Below are positions 51,720 through 61,071 of a stretch of DNA of 64,000 nt, piece by piece. Origin of the DNA: Cohnella baijiui (GTDB taxonomy: Bacteria > Bacillota > Bacilli > Paenibacillales > Paenibacillaceae); the NCBI RefSeq assembly GCF_020731285.1, contig NZ_JAJFOW010000006.1, positions 1 through 64,000 of the forward strand, written 5' to 3'. The number at the start of each line of letters is the position of its first letter. The stretch's first letter is position 1. A program made the position numbers and the translations under genes. Below the pieces are notes generated by a model that made no database searches, had not been told where the DNA came from, and worked only from the letters and a program-made list of their open reading frames with translations.

Positions 51720-52076
51720 TCAGCGGAAATTCGCACCGGGTTCCGGATCTCTTAGCGTCAACCCGCATTCGGGGCAACTGAAGCGGTCTTCGGAGACAAT
51801 CGTCCCGCATCCCGGACAGACTTCGTCTGCATCGGGCTGGGTTGACGAAAGATCAGTCCCGATCGCGTCACCTTGGAGATCCAGGCTGTGTTCACTATGC
51901 ACATCTGGTCGCCCTCTTGCTCCCGACGCCGCAAGTTGCCGTTCCAACAAGTCCCGAATTTCGCGCAGCGTCTTTGCCGTATCCGATTGATCGATGGCGG
52001 ATTGAATCAAGCTGTACAAAATAACCAAACCGACGATGCCGAAAATCGCGGCGAGCAGCACGGATAGAACCGCCAT
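51720..52076 (-). CDS. Membrane-anchored zinc-ribbon protein
   Basis: 118 aa. Residues 1-27 form a membrane segment (VLLAAIFGIVGLVILYSLIQ); then a short helical part (AKTLREIRDLLERQLAASG) and a C-terminal zinc ribbon (CPGCGTIV ... CPECGLTLRD). No further motif; similar small proteins are common and unstudied. ATG follows CAGGAGG. Confidence 0.8.
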   Translation of the reverse strand: MAVLSVLLAAIFGIVGLVILYSLIQSAIDQSDTAKTLREIRDLLERQLAASGARGRPDVHSEHSLDLQGDAIGTDLSSTQPDADEVCPGCGTIVSEDRFSCPECGLTLRDPEPGANFR

Positions 52077-52173
52077 AAATTTCCTCCTGTCGCATGGATC
52101 GCTTCCGCATTTTTACCAGAATAACCCACTCGCGCGCGGTTGGAAATCTTTTTCGTTCAAAACATGGACCGTT

Positions 52174-52383
52174 CTACCCGAGGATTTCAAATGGAACCGC
52201 AAGCGCAAATGATCGGCCGTCTGCTTCGAGCCGTTTGACGACGCGGTACTTGCCTTTCCCGAGGCTGCCGTAATGCGATTCCGCCCGGATTTCGACGGAT
52301 TATCCGTGGCGGCATCCCGCCGTCGCGGCGGCGAGCAGCGCAGCGAGCAGCACGCAGATCGCCCGTCGGGCGGGCGGTTTCAT
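52174..52383 (-). pseudogene. Small lipoprotein gene with in-frame stop
   Basis: From ATG 52381-52383 (AAGGGAGAG upstream) the frame reads a signal with lipobox TAGC (AICVLLAALLAAATAGCRHG) and then TAA at 52300-52302. It continues in the same frame as VEIRAESHYGSLGKGKYRVV, then a stop at 52174-52176 (70 codons in all). One nonsense mutation would separate signal from mature part. Recent pseudogene, sequencing error, or coincidental frames. Confidence 0.5.
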
Positions 52384-52580
52384 CGGCGATCTCTCCCTTC
52401 CTTTCGATTAGACGTCCCGCAGCTACGTCAAGTTACGAGACTTGTGCACTAAGCGCCGCTCGAAGCCGCCGCACCAGTCCTCAGAGATGCAAGAGCCTAC
52501 CTACCGCTCCATCCCGCCCAAACGGCGCAGAATCGTCAGGTGCTGCCTTTTTTCCGCTCACAGCCTGCTCATGATCGTTT

Positions 52581-52713
52581 GTATTCGAAATACCGAATAT
52601 CTTAGTCCCCATAATCGCTAATAACAGGAATTATATTCGATATATCGCATACATTAGCTCATCTTTCTGTCAAATCGGAAAATGGTATTCGGTTTTTCGC
52701 ATACATAAGTCCT
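52581..52713. repeat. Three degenerate short direct repeats
   Basis: GTATTCGAAATACCGAATAT, TATTCGATATATCGCATACA and GTATTCGGTTTTTCGCATAC occur about 51 nt apart, each followed by TTAG/TAAG. Possibly regulatory or a repeat family element; too degenerate to say. Confidence 0.5.
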
Positions 52714-52840
52714 CCATTCCGCCGAAAACCCGCCTCCCGATCCGCAGCGACGGGGCAGGGTTCGATCCCAGATCATCTCGGTTGGTGGTTCATCGCCGCA
52801 AGCTTTGGCTTTGCCCCTCCTCATCGAACCGGATTATTTT

Positions 52841-52873
52841 GCGCAAAAAGAAACCGCCTTCCTGAAAAGGCGG
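52841..52873 (-). terminator. Leftward terminator
   Basis: CCGCCTT / AAGGCGG stem with 6-nt loop; leftward it is followed by TTTCTTTTT. It would end a transcript coming from the GyrI-like relic. Confidence 0.75.
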
Positions 52874-52923
52874 CAATCGGTATGCCCATCTTAGGCGCTT
52901 GGGGGCATGTCCAATTACATTCG

Positions 52924-53110
52924 CTATTCGGCTTTTTTAACAGGGAATCGCAACACCGTTTTCAGCTTTGTCGATTCGGTCTTGCGGGGATCCGAAAAAT
53001 AGATTTCCGGTGTATTTTGCTCAAACTAACTTCGAACCATGACGTTCCATTTCAATCATAGAACGGGCGTTCGCAATAATCAAAATCCTCAACGAGGTTA
53101 AACATAACCC
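52924..53110 (-). pseudogene. GyrI-like domain gene relic
   Basis: Leftward, NARSMIEMERHGSKLV is followed after a one-base frameshift by EQNTPEIYFSDPRKTESTKL, then KTVLRFPVKKAE and stop 52924-52926. This resembles the C-terminal end of a GyrI-like small-molecule-binding protein. The N-terminal half is absent. I infer a decayed gene. Confidence 0.6.
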
Positions 53111-53114
53111 ATGC

Positions 53115-53137
53115 AAAAAGACGACCCATTCGGGTCG
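53115..53137 (-). terminator. Terminator of the LysR-M20-oxidase operon
   Basis: CGACCC / GGGTCG stem with 4-nt loop, followed leftward by TCTTTTT, 28 nt after the oxidase stop. Confidence 0.8.
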
Positions 53138-53165
53138 ACTCCTGCCGTTCGTCGCGTATGGACGT

Positions 53166-54320
53166 TCAAGAAATTCGCTCCCGCCGGAAACGCTGCAGCG
53201 AAAACGGCGAAATATCGCGCTCCGACGCGCCGGTTGCGGCCAGATCGGCGAGAATCTCGCCGACGACGCTCGCGAACTTGAAGCCGTGCCCGGAAAATCC
53301 GCCCGCCAGCAGCACGTTGGCGTAGGCCGGGTGGCGGTCGATGATAAAGTCTTCGTCGGGCGTCACTTCATATTTGCATACGGCGCTGTGCAGCAGCCGT
53401 CCCGATGCGCGCGGCAGAAAGGCGTCCAGCGCCCGCCGCAGATCGGCTTCGTCCTCCGGCAAGCCGCCGAACGGGGCGAGAGCCTCTCCGGGATTCCAGG
53501 CGGCACCGGTATCGTGCCGTCCGATTTTGAGGCCGGACCCGGCAATGCTGGGAAAGCCGTAATATTCGCCCTCCGGCCCGCGGTAAGTAAACCCTGGGAA
53601 CCGGTCGTCCCCGTAGAACGACGCGTCCGCTTCGAACCAGCCGACCGTCTTGCGGACGGGACGAATCGGCAGCGAGATGAACGGCTCCAGCGTTTTGAAC
53701 CACGCCCCGGCGCTCAAGATGACCGCCTCCGCGTGAAAGGTGCCGTTGTTCGTGCGGGCCGAGACGCGGCCGTCCGCCACCTGCAGGCTCTCGACGCGGG
53801 TGTACGGCAGAATAGCCGCCCCATGCGCGACAGCCTGGCTGCGAAAGGCGCTGACCGCGCGTTCGCTCGACAAGTAACCAGCTTCCGGCTCGTACAAGCC
53901 GACGAAGTTCTGGGGTGGCCGAAAGCCTGGCCAGCGGGCTTCGATCTCCCGGGCGGAAAGCCGCTCCGCGGAGAGGCCGAACTCGGCGGAGCGGGCCGCC
54001 TTCGTCCGGAGCTGGCCCGAATCTTCGGGCGCCAGGTTCAACACGCCGGTCCGGTGCAGCAGCAACGTCCCGGCCGCCTCCTCCAGCTCCCGCCACAGCG
54101 CGTCCGCCCGCAGCGCCAACGAAACGTAAGCCGCAGCCCCGTCGTACGCGTGCCGGATCAGCCTCGTATCGCCGTGATGGCTGCCCTGGTCGTGCGGCGG
54201 ATCGAATGCGTCGATCAACAGCGTCCGCAGCCCCCGCCTGGCGAGATGATGCCCGGAGCTCATGCCCATCGCTCCCGCGCCGACGATCAGCACGTCATAC
54301 ACGGTCCGAATGGGAATCAC
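53166..54320 (-). CDS. Sarcosine oxidase-type (MSOX/SolA) flavoprotein
   Basis: About 384-aa FAD oxidase of the MSOX/N-methyltryptophan oxidase family. FAD site VGAGAMGMSSGHHLARRG; flavin-contact DPPHDQGSHHGDTRLIRHAY; Cys in SAVCKYEVTPDEDFIIDRHP, the covalent flavin cysteine in MSOX. Oxidises an N-methyl amino acid or similar. The start is uncertain: GTG 54320 sits directly on GGAGG, GTG 54302 is 17 nt away, ATT 54311 is well spaced. Coupled to the M20 gene. Confidence 0.88.
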   Translation of the reverse strand: MIPIRTVYDVLIVGAGAMGMSSGHHLARRGLRTLLIDAFDPPHDQGSHHGDTRLIRHAYDGAAAYVSLALRADALWRELEEAAGTLLLHRTGVLNLAPEDSGQLRTKAARSAEFGLSAERLSAREIEARWPGFRPPQNFVGLYEPEAGYLSSERAVSAFRSQAVAHGAAILPYTRVESLQVADGRVSARTNNGTFHAEAVILSAGAWFKTLEPFISLPIRPVRKTVGWFEADASFYGDDRFPGFTYRGPEGEYYGFPSIAGSGLKIGRHDTGAAWNPGEALAPFGGLPEDEADLRRALDAFLPRASGRLLHSAVCKYEVTPDEDFIIDRHPAYANVLLAGGFSGHGFKFASVVGEILADLAATGASERDISPFSLQRFRRERIS

Positions 54321-55494
54321 CTCCGCCTGCCCAGGCCGCCAGTGCCACCTCCGCCAAACGTGCGAACAGGCGGGCGGTCGGCGCGAGCGCCCGCTCGTCG
54401 AGGTCGAAGGCGGGATGGTGCCACTCTCGCGGCCCCGCCGTGCCGACAAAGACGAACGAGCCCGGAACGCGCTCCTGATAGAAAGCGAAATCCTCGCCCG
54501 CCGGAGAAGGGTCGGGCGTGACCACCCGCCATCCCTCAGCTTCCGCAGCTTTGATCGTTAATGACGTTAATCGTTCGTCGTTCCGCACGGATGGCGGACC
54601 GGGATACCAATGCAGCCGGGCGGTCGCCCCGAGCGCGCCGGCGATTCCCTCGGCGATCCGCTCGATGCGGCCCGGCATTTCAGCGCGTACGGCGGCGTCG
54701 AACGTGCGGACGGTGCCTTCGAGCACGGCCCGTTCGGGAATGACGTTCCACGTGGTGCCCGCCTGCAGCTTGGTCACGCTGACGACTGCGCTGTCGAGCG
54801 GGCTGATGCTGCGGCTGACGATCGTTTGCAGCGCCGTGACGATCTGGGCGGCGACGACGATCGGATCGACGCCGGCATGGGGCACGGCAGCGTGGGTGCC
54901 GACGCCCGTCACGTCGATGCGAAAGCCGTCGACGCCGGCCATGAGGGCGCCGGGACGGATTCCGACGGTGCCGACTGGCAGATCCGGCTTGTTGTGCAGG
55001 CCGAAGATGCCGGCGACGCCTTCCAGCGCGCCCGCGTCGATCGCGTAGGCTGCGCCCGTCCCTTTCTCCTCCGCCGGCTGGAAGATCAGTCGGACGGTGC
55101 CCGGCAGCTCCTCCTCCCGGGCGCGCAGGAGTAGCGCCGCCCCCAGGATGACGGCCATATGGAAGTCGTGGCCGCAGGCATGCATTTTGCCCGGCACGGC
55201 CGATGCGAAGGGCAAGCCTGTCTCCTCCTGGATCGGAAGCGCGTCGATGTCCGCCCGCAGCGCTACGATCGGCCCGCCGGCGCGGCGTCCGATCTCCGCC
55301 ACGAGACCGGTCTTCAGCGGATAGTCGGCGATGCGGATATCCGCTTCGCGGAGCCAGCCCGCGATCGACCGGGTCGTCTCGTATTCTTCGAAGGCCACTT
55401 CGGGATGGCGATGCAGTTGGCGCCGGACGTCCACCAGCATTTGCTGCAGCCGATCTTCCGATTCGGTCTTATCGAGCTCTATCCGTTCGCTCAC
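54295..55494 (-). CDS. M20 family amidohydrolase/peptidase
   Basis: 399-aa M20D-type metallohydrolase. LHRHPEVAFEEYETT; HACGHDFHMAVILGAALLLR (metal ligands); FQPAEEKGTGAAYAIDAGAL (catalytic Glu); GTHAAVPHAGVDPI dimerisation-domain motif; AGEDFAFYQERVPGSF. These enzymes hydrolyse N-acyl amino acids or hippurate-like amides. The GTG start at 55494 has AAAGGAGG upstream. It precedes the oxidase gene and overlaps it. Confidence 0.92.
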   Translation of the reverse strand: MSERIELDKTESEDRLQQMLVDVRRQLHRHPEVAFEEYETTRSIAGWLREADIRIADYPLKTGLVAEIGRRAGGPIVALRADIDALPIQEETGLPFASAVPGKMHACGHDFHMAVILGAALLLRAREEELPGTVRLIFQPAEEKGTGAAYAIDAGALEGVAGIFGLHNKPDLPVGTVGIRPGALMAGVDGFRIDVTGVGTHAAVPHAGVDPIVVAAQIVTALQTIVSRSISPLDSAVVSVTKLQAGTTWNVIPERAVLEGTVRTFDAAVRAEMPGRIERIAEGIAGALGATARLHWYPGPPSVRNDERLTSLTIKAAEAEGWRVVTPDPSPAGEDFAFYQERVPGSFVFVGTAGPREWHHPAFDLDERALAPTARLFARLAEVALAAWAGGGDSHSDRV

Positions 55495-55497
55495 GGC

Positions 55498-56433
55498 TCA
55501 GGCCTCCTTTCTTTCTTCCGCCTCCGCATGTGGCACACCGATGTCGACGGCTGCTCCGACGAACAATTGGGCAAGCTCGCGGAGCGACTTGGCGTAGGGG
55601 CCATGCTCGCCGACGAGAGAGATAAGGTTCGTCCGGAGGGCGATGCCGTCCAGCTCGGCGAGCCGCGCAACGCCGATCCGGCCGGATTCCGCTTCCTGGC
55701 GTACCGACAGTTCAGGCAGGAAAGCGATGCCGGCCCCTTCCATGACGAGCCGTTTGGCCGTCTCGAGATTATCCACCCGATAGACGGCGGTCGGCGGCGA
55801 AGCTAGACGGTCAAATAGACGCTGAACCCGCAGCCAATCCAATGAGGTGCATTCGAATTGGATGATCGACTCGTTCGCGACTTCCTCTAGCGACACGTCT
55901 TCCGCCCCCAGAAACGGATGCCCCGGCGGCGCATACAGCCGGATCGGATCGTCGTAAAAGCGGACGGACTGCACGCCCGGATGATGGGCGAGTCCGCGCA
56001 CGAAGCCGATGTCCAGCTCCTTGTTCAGCACTTTATCCAGGATTTCGTCACTGGAGGCGGTCGTCACCGTCAGGTGCACGTCCGGGTGCATGGCGAGCAG
56101 CGCCGGCAGCAATCCCGGCAGCAGATAGCCGGCGGCCAGGGGAGCGCTTCCGATCCGCAGCGCGGACGGGGGCGACTTCTCCACCCGCAGCCGCTGCTTG
56201 CCTTTGCGGAACGACTGAAGCATCTCCTGCGCGTACGGGAGAAACAGCTCCCCTTTCTCCGTCAGATGGATCTTTTTGCCCGAACGGTCGAACAGCTCGC
56301 AGTCCAGCTCGCGCTCTAGCGCCTGAATCCGCGCGCTGACCGAGGGCTGCGACAAAAACAAGGCGTCCGCCGCCTTGTTGAAGCTGCCGTAATGGATCAC
56401 GAAGACGAACGCTTCGATATGATCGAGATTCAT
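55498..56433 (-). CDS. LysR family regulator
   Basis: 311-aa LysR-type regulator. HTH MNLDHIEAFVFVIHYGSFNK, then ADALFLSQPSVSARIQALE, and an effector domain from residue 90. The ATG at 56431-56433 follows GGAGGAG. It is unusually on the same strand as its likely targets and immediately precedes the M20 gene (spacing 3 nt), so all three are co-transcribed. Confidence 0.92.
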   Translation of the reverse strand: MNLDHIEAFVFVIHYGSFNKAADALFLSQPSVSARIQALERELDCELFDRSGKKIHLTEKGELFLPYAQEMLQSFRKGKQRLRVEKSPPSALRIGSAPLAAGYLLPGLLPALLAMHPDVHLTVTTASSDEILDKVLNKELDIGFVRGLAHHPGVQSVRFYDDPIRLYAPPGHPFLGAEDVSLEEVANESIIQFECTSLDWLRVQRLFDRLASPPTAVYRVDNLETAKRLVMEGAGIAFLPELSVRQEAESGRIGVARLAELDGIALRTNLISLVGEHGPYAKSLRELAQLFVGAAVDIGVPHAEAEERKEA

Positions 56434-56526
56434 GCGGCGTCTCCTCCGTGCTGCCATTTTGATAATTCCGATATACTTACACAGAATTAGCGATATGTAT
56501 CAAAATAGCACGCGGCACCGCGCCTG

Positions 56527-57159
56527 TCAATTCCTTCGCCGCTGATAAACGCCGATGACCGCGGCAAGCCAGCTGCCGCTGGCCAGGTAACCGCCCAGGA
56601 CGTCGCTCGGGTAATGGACGCCGAGGTAAATCCGGCTGATCCCGATCGCCAAAATGAGCGAGACGCTGACGATGATCAGCACCGCGCGGCTCCAAACACC
56701 GGGCAGATGGCGCCAAAGCAAATAGGCGAGAATGCCGTACAGGCTGAACGCCCCCATCGAATGGCCGCTAGGAAAGCTGTAGCCATGCTCCTCGACCAGC
56801 CGGTGGATCGTCGGCCGTTCGCGGTGGAACACCGCCTTCAGAATCGTATTGAGCAGTCCGGAGCCCGCCACCGCGAATACGAAGACGACGAGCTCGCGTC
56901 GGTGCCGGAGCACCACGTACAGGAACAGCATGCTGACGATGCTGATCACGGTTACGGGCAAGCCGTAGCCCATCGAAGAGACGCCGATCATGAACCGGGT
57001 CAGTCCCGGCGACTCGAAGCCCTGCACCCAGCCGATGACCGCGTCGTCGAACGCGCGGATGCGATGGCTTCCGATGAGCAGCGCGAGGAAGCCGAAGCCG
57101 GCCGCAAGCAGCGCGCAGACAGCGAACATGCCCGAGAGCCGCAAAGTCAGACGATTCAT
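56527..57159 (-). CDS. PAP2 family phosphatase
   Basis: 210-aa membrane phosphatase with six helices. All three catalytic motifs are intact: KAVFHRERP, SFPSGHSMGAFSLYG and SRIYLGVHYPSDVLGG. Probable undecaprenyl-pyrophosphate or lipid phosphatase (BcrC/YwoA-like). The ATG follows AAAGGGGG, 15 nt after the metallophosphoesterase stop. Confidence 0.92.
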   Translation of the reverse strand: MNRLTLRLSGMFAVCALLAAGFGFLALLIGSHRIRAFDDAVIGWVQGFESPGLTRFMIGVSSMGYGLPVTVISIVSMLFLYVVLRHRRELVVFVFAVAGSGLLNTILKAVFHRERPTIHRLVEEHGYSFPSGHSMGAFSLYGILAYLLWRHLPGVWSRAVLIIVSVSLILAIGISRIYLGVHYPSDVLGGYLASGSWLAAVIGVYQRRRN

Positions 57160-57174
57160 TCGTGTCCCCCTTTC

Positions 57175-58335
57175 CTATTTCTCGGCGTCTCCATCGAATT
57201 GCAGCATGACGTGGAGCAGTTCGCTGCGGCTGGCCAGACGCACAGGCGGCCCCCACGTTCCGAAACCGGAAGAAACGAGCGCGTGCATGTTGCCTTTGCG
57301 GAGATAACCCCAGTCGAGCTCGAACAGGCGGCGCGTGATGAGGTGGTTCGGCGCAAACTGCCCGCGATGCGTGTGGCCGGAGACGAGCAGGTCCGCCCCG
57401 GCCGCCTCTGCCGCCGCGTACTGCTGCGGCTGGTGGTCCATGACGATCGTAGGCAGTCGTTGATCGAAGTCGGACAACAGCTCCGCGATCGATCGCCGGC
57501 CTGCCGGGTCCATCGATTCGGCCGTTTTGTCTTTGCGGCCGACGACGTGGAACGATCCGTCGATCGTCACGCCTTCGTCCTGCAGGACGGGAATGTCGAT
57601 CTCCTTCATGCGCTGGACGTACTCTTCCACGTGTCCGCCGTAATATTCGTGGTTGCCGAGTACGGCATAAGTGCCGTACTTCGCGCGCAAGCGGCCGAGC
57701 CGCTCGCTCATTCGGTTGCGGACGAAGGGCTCGATGACGTCGTCGATGACGTCGCCGGCAAGCAGGATCAGATCGGGCTTGAGGGACTCTGCCGCCGCCA
57801 ATAGACGGTCCAGATGACGGTTGCCGACGATATTGCCCAGATGAAGGTCAGACGCGATGAGAATGTCCAGCCGCCGAAGCGCTCCCGCCGGCTTGGCGAC
57901 GTGCAGATCATACGTTCGGACGACGGGGCGCCAGGCGTTGCGCGAGCCGATGGCGAACAGCCCGAGGAGCAGCGCGGCGGTGATCCCGCCTACCCAGCCG
58001 ATCGCGGCTGCGCGCTCCACGCCGGCGCGGATCAGCACCCAGCCCGCCAAGTCGGCCAAAGGCAGCGTTAATAGAAGGTATTCGAACAAGCCGATAAAAT
58101 GCGCGCCGAGCACCTTGATCCCGCGGCCGAGGGCGCGGGGGCGGATCGGCGCGCGGCCGATCACGTAGGCGAAGACGACCAGGAAAAACAGCGGCCAGAA
58201 AACGACCGGCGGGAAGCCCGGCCACACGACGTGAACGAGCAGCAGCAAGTTCCATCCGACATACAGATTCAGCGCGCCGAAAACAAGCAAAAACAGCGCG
58301 ACCGTCGCAACGAATCGGGGCGTGATTCTTCTCAT
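57175..58335 (-). CDS. Metallophosphoesterase with N-terminal membrane helices
   Basis: 386 aa. Residues 1-150 contain about four or five membrane helices; residues 155-380 form a calcineurin-like phosphoesterase (SDLHLGNIVGNR; LAGDVIDDVIEPF; LGNHEYYGGHVEEY; VMDHQP; VSGHTHRGQFAPN). The arrangement resembles the YkuE/YpbG group. Start ATG 58335. Downstream of helD by 4 nt. Confidence 0.9.
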   Translation of the reverse strand: MRRITPRFVATVALFLLVFGALNLYVGWNLLLLVHVVWPGFPPVVFWPLFFLVVFAYVIGRAPIRPRALGRGIKVLGAHFIGLFEYLLLTLPLADLAGWVLIRAGVERAAAIGWVGGITAALLLGLFAIGSRNAWRPVVRTYDLHVAKPAGALRRLDILIASDLHLGNIVGNRHLDRLLAAAESLKPDLILLAGDVIDDVIEPFVRNRMSERLGRLRAKYGTYAVLGNHEYYGGHVEEYVQRMKEIDIPVLQDEGVTIDGSFHVVGRKDKTAESMDPAGRRSIAELLSDFDQRLPTIVMDHQPQQYAAAEAAGADLLVSGHTHRGQFAPNHLITRRLFELDWGYLRKGNMHALVSSGFGTWGPPVRLASRSELLHVMLQFDGDAEK

Positions 58336-58339
58336 GCGC

Positions 58340-60424
58340 TCACACGCTCCCTTCCACAGGCTGAGCGGCCGGATCGCGCACGAGTCCGGTCAGTCCGCGG
58401 CGATACATCAGCTTCAGCAAATGCAACGCCCGCGTGCAGCCGACGTACAGCAGCTTGGCGTCGCCCGGACCGTACTGCTCGTCGTCCGCGTCGGGGATGA
58501 GCACCGCATCGAATTCCAACCCTTTGGACAGGTAGACGGGCACGACCGTTACGCCCCCGTCATACGCCTGGTTTTTCGCCTGCAGCAGCGACGCGTCCAC
58601 GCCTTCGTCTCGCAGCTGGCGATGCAGGCGATCGCTCTCGGCGGCCGTCCTCGCCAGCACCGCGACCGTCTGGATATCCGGCCGCTCGCGCCAAGATCGC
58701 ACGGTAGCCGCAATCGCCTTCGCCGTCTCTCCCTCGTCCGTCCGCTCCGTCTCGACCGGATCCCCGCTGCGGAACACGGGCCTTGCCGGCTTCGCGCCGC
58801 CGGACATGCCGGCCAGCACGCGGTTCGCGAACTCGATGATTTCCATCGTAGACCGGTAGCTGCGATCCAGCTCGAAGTAGGCGGTGTCGCCCTCGTCGAA
58901 GACGTCCGTGAGCTCCGACCAGCGGCTGACGCCGGCATAATCGTGAATGCCTTGCTGCAAATCGCCCAGCACCGTCATGGAGGCGATGCGTTGTCTCTCC
59001 TTTAACACCGCCAGCTGCACGGGGGAGTAGTCCTGCGCTTCGTCGATGACGATATGGTCGTAGGCCGGCGTGTCTGTGCCATAGAGCCGGGCATGGATAT
59101 AGACGAGCGGAGCCAGGTCTTCGCGCTCAAACGTCGGCAGCTTGCGCTTGGTCTTTTTGCCCTCTGCCGCACCGGCCGCGGCAGGGAACGTCTCCGCGTA
59201 AAATTGGGCGGCCGTAAACGCGGGCATCTTGGCCGCGTACGCCTTCCACCGGGCGTTCGCCTTGGCCTTCACGTCCCGCTCGCTCCACCGCTCCCGGCCG
59301 ATCTCGATTTCCATCCATCGCTTCATCCGGTTCAGCAGCCGTTCCCGCTTCTTCATGAGCGGATCGTCCGCGAGCTCCTCGGCGAACCAGCCGCGGATCG
59401 TATCGGCCGCCAGCATATGACGGTCGTCCGGACTGAACGGCTCGTCCGGTACGAGCCGGGATGCAAGCGCGCCAAGCGCCTGGTCGATCTCCTGCAGGAA
59501 GCCCAGCTCCCCTTTCGCGCGGGCGGAAGCGCTCCGCTTATCCGCTTCGGTCACCGGCTGCTCGAACCACCGCTCGAACGCTTCTGCGGGATCGCGCAGC
59601 GCGACGTCGTCGCCGAGTTGATCCAACGCCCAATCCTCGAACGTCGTCTGCTGGATGTCGCCGACGCCCAGCTCCGGCAGAACCCCTGAGATATAATTCA
59701 GAAACATTTTGCTTGGCGCGAGGATCATCATCCGGTCGGGTCTGACGCGGTCCTTGTAGCGGTAGAGCAAGTAAGCGAGCCGGTGCAGCGCCACGGTCGT
59801 CTTGCCGCTGCCCGCCACACCCTGGATGAAGACGGCTTTGTTTTTGTCCGTCCGGATAATGGCGTCCTGCTCCTGCTGAATCGTCGAGACGATGTCGCGG
59901 AGCTTGTTGTCTTTGCTTTCCCCGAGCTTGTGCAACAGAAACTCGTCCGTTACCGTCCCTTGATCGGAACCTTCCGCATAGCTGTCGACGACGCGCTGCA
60001 GCTCTCCCTGCCGGATCAGCAGGTTGCGCTTGAGCGAAATCGTGCCTCCGACCTCCCCGTCCGGAGATTCGTAGGACACATTCGGATCGCCGCCGGAGAA
60101 GGCGTAAAACAAGCTGGAGACCGGCGCACGCCAATCGACGACGAGCAGTTCCGCCCCCTCCTCCTCGCCGACGCCGTGCTTCCCGATATAAAGCGCGGAT
60201 GGCTCCGCTTTGCCCCGTTCCGCGAAGTCCAGCCGGCCGAAGTACGGCTCCCGCCGCGCGATTTCGAGCCGGGCCTTGCGATCCTGGCGATGCGCGTCGA
60301 GCAGCTGCTCCGTATAGTCTTTGCCGGTATAGCGGGGACCGATGCCCGCGATCTGCCTCTCGATTTCTTCCAGCGTTCGGTACAAGTTCGTTCGCTCTTC
60401 GCGAAGCTTCTGATCCTCTGACAA
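58340..60424 (-). CDS. helD: RNA polymerase recycling motor HelD / UvrD-like helicase
   Basis: 694-aa superfamily 1 helicase-like ATPase. An N-terminal coiled-coil (EERTNLYRTLEEIERQIAGI) and RAPVSSLFYAF, then Walker A GVAGSGKTTVALHRLAYLLY, YDHIVIDEAQDYSPVQLAVL, and the C-terminal VPVYLSKGLEFDAVLIPDAD and LLYVGCTRALHLL. HelD releases stalled RNA polymerase from DNA. Start is TTG 60424 after AAGGGAGGG; the longer frame to 61147 is antisense to the universal stress gene. Confidence 0.9.
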   Translation of the reverse strand: MSEDQKLREERTNLYRTLEEIERQIAGIGPRYTGKDYTEQLLDAHRQDRKARLEIARREPYFGRLDFAERGKAEPSALYIGKHGVGEEEGAELLVVDWRAPVSSLFYAFSGGDPNVSYESPDGEVGGTISLKRNLLIRQGELQRVVDSYAEGSDQGTVTDEFLLHKLGESKDNKLRDIVSTIQQEQDAIIRTDKNKAVFIQGVAGSGKTTVALHRLAYLLYRYKDRVRPDRMMILAPSKMFLNYISGVLPELGVGDIQQTTFEDWALDQLGDDVALRDPAEAFERWFEQPVTEADKRSASARAKGELGFLQEIDQALGALASRLVPDEPFSPDDRHMLAADTIRGWFAEELADDPLMKKRERLLNRMKRWMEIEIGRERWSERDVKAKANARWKAYAAKMPAFTAAQFYAETFPAAAGAAEGKKTKRKLPTFEREDLAPLVYIHARLYGTDTPAYDHIVIDEAQDYSPVQLAVLKERQRIASMTVLGDLQQGIHDYAGVSRWSELTDVFDEGDTAYFELDRSYRSTMEIIEFANRVLAGMSGGAKPARPVFRSGDPVETERTDEGETAKAIAATVRSWRERPDIQTVAVLARTAAESDRLHRQLRDEGVDASLLQAKNQAYDGGVTVVPVYLSKGLEFDAVLIPDADDEQYGPGDAKLLYVGCTRALHLLKLMYRRGLTGLVRDPAAQPVEGSV

Positions 60425-60616
60425 GATAGGCCCTCCCTTGGTTATCCGTCCTAGCGTCCCGACATCGGCCGCGCGGGCGATTCGGGGGTCGCAAACGGCG
60501 GCATCCCGCCCTCTTCCGGGCGGCGAAGCCGCAGCGCGCTCGTTTGACGGATGATATTTGTGGTTAAACATACAATAAAACCGATGCTTCATTCGGAGAC
60601 GAGGGGTGTTTGCGAA

Positions 60617-61045
60617 ATGAAATACGTGAAAATCATGGTGGCTTATGATGGCTCGAACCTGTCCCGCAAAGCCCTCAGCCATGCGGCGCAGCTCGCCGAA
60701 AGCTACGGATCCCGGATGCTCGTTCTGCACGTCTACCAGGTGCCGATCGTGAACAACGGAGACTTCATGCTGACGCTGCCGCCCGATTGGAGCCAGCAGT
60801 ATATGCAGCATTCGTTTAACGTATTGGAAGAAGCCAAAGGACTCGTGCCCCCCCAAGTCGAAGCCGAGTTCAAGCTGGTCGACGGCGAGCCTGCCGAGAC
60901 GATCCTTGAGTTCGCCACGGACGAAGGCTGCGACCTGATCGTCATGGGCAGCCGCGGCCTCGGCGGGATCCGCGAGTTCATGCTCGGCAGCGTCAGCCAT
61001 AACGTGATGCAGCACGCCAAGGTGCCGGTCTTGATCGTCAAATGA
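60617..61045 (+). CDS. Universal stress protein UspA-type
   Basis: 142-aa UspA-like protein: MKYVKIMVAYDGSNLSRKAL and, C-terminal, ATP-binding GSRGLGGIREFMLGSVSHNV, then PVLIVK. The GxxGx9GS motif suggests nucleotide binding. ATG 60617 has GAGGGG upstream. Divergent from helD. Confidence 0.9.
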   Translation: MKYVKIMVAYDGSNLSRKALSHAAQLAESYGSRMLVLHVYQVPIVNNGDFMLTLPPDWSQQYMQHSFNVLEEAKGLVPPQVEAEFKLVDGEPAETILEFATDEGCDLIVMGSRGLGGIREFMLGSVSHNVMQHAKVPVLIVK

Positions 61046-61071
61046 CGAAAATGCGTCTCGCAGCGCGCGCG

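Larger units (their letters stand above)
52384..53165. other. Intergenic: short repeats, terminators, GyrI-like relic
   Basis: No intact gene. Contains three variants of a TATTCG...ATA repeat (52581-52713), a leftward terminator (52841-52873), a GyrI-like relic (52924-53110) and the terminator of the sarcosine oxidase-type gene (53115-53137). Confidence 0.6.
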
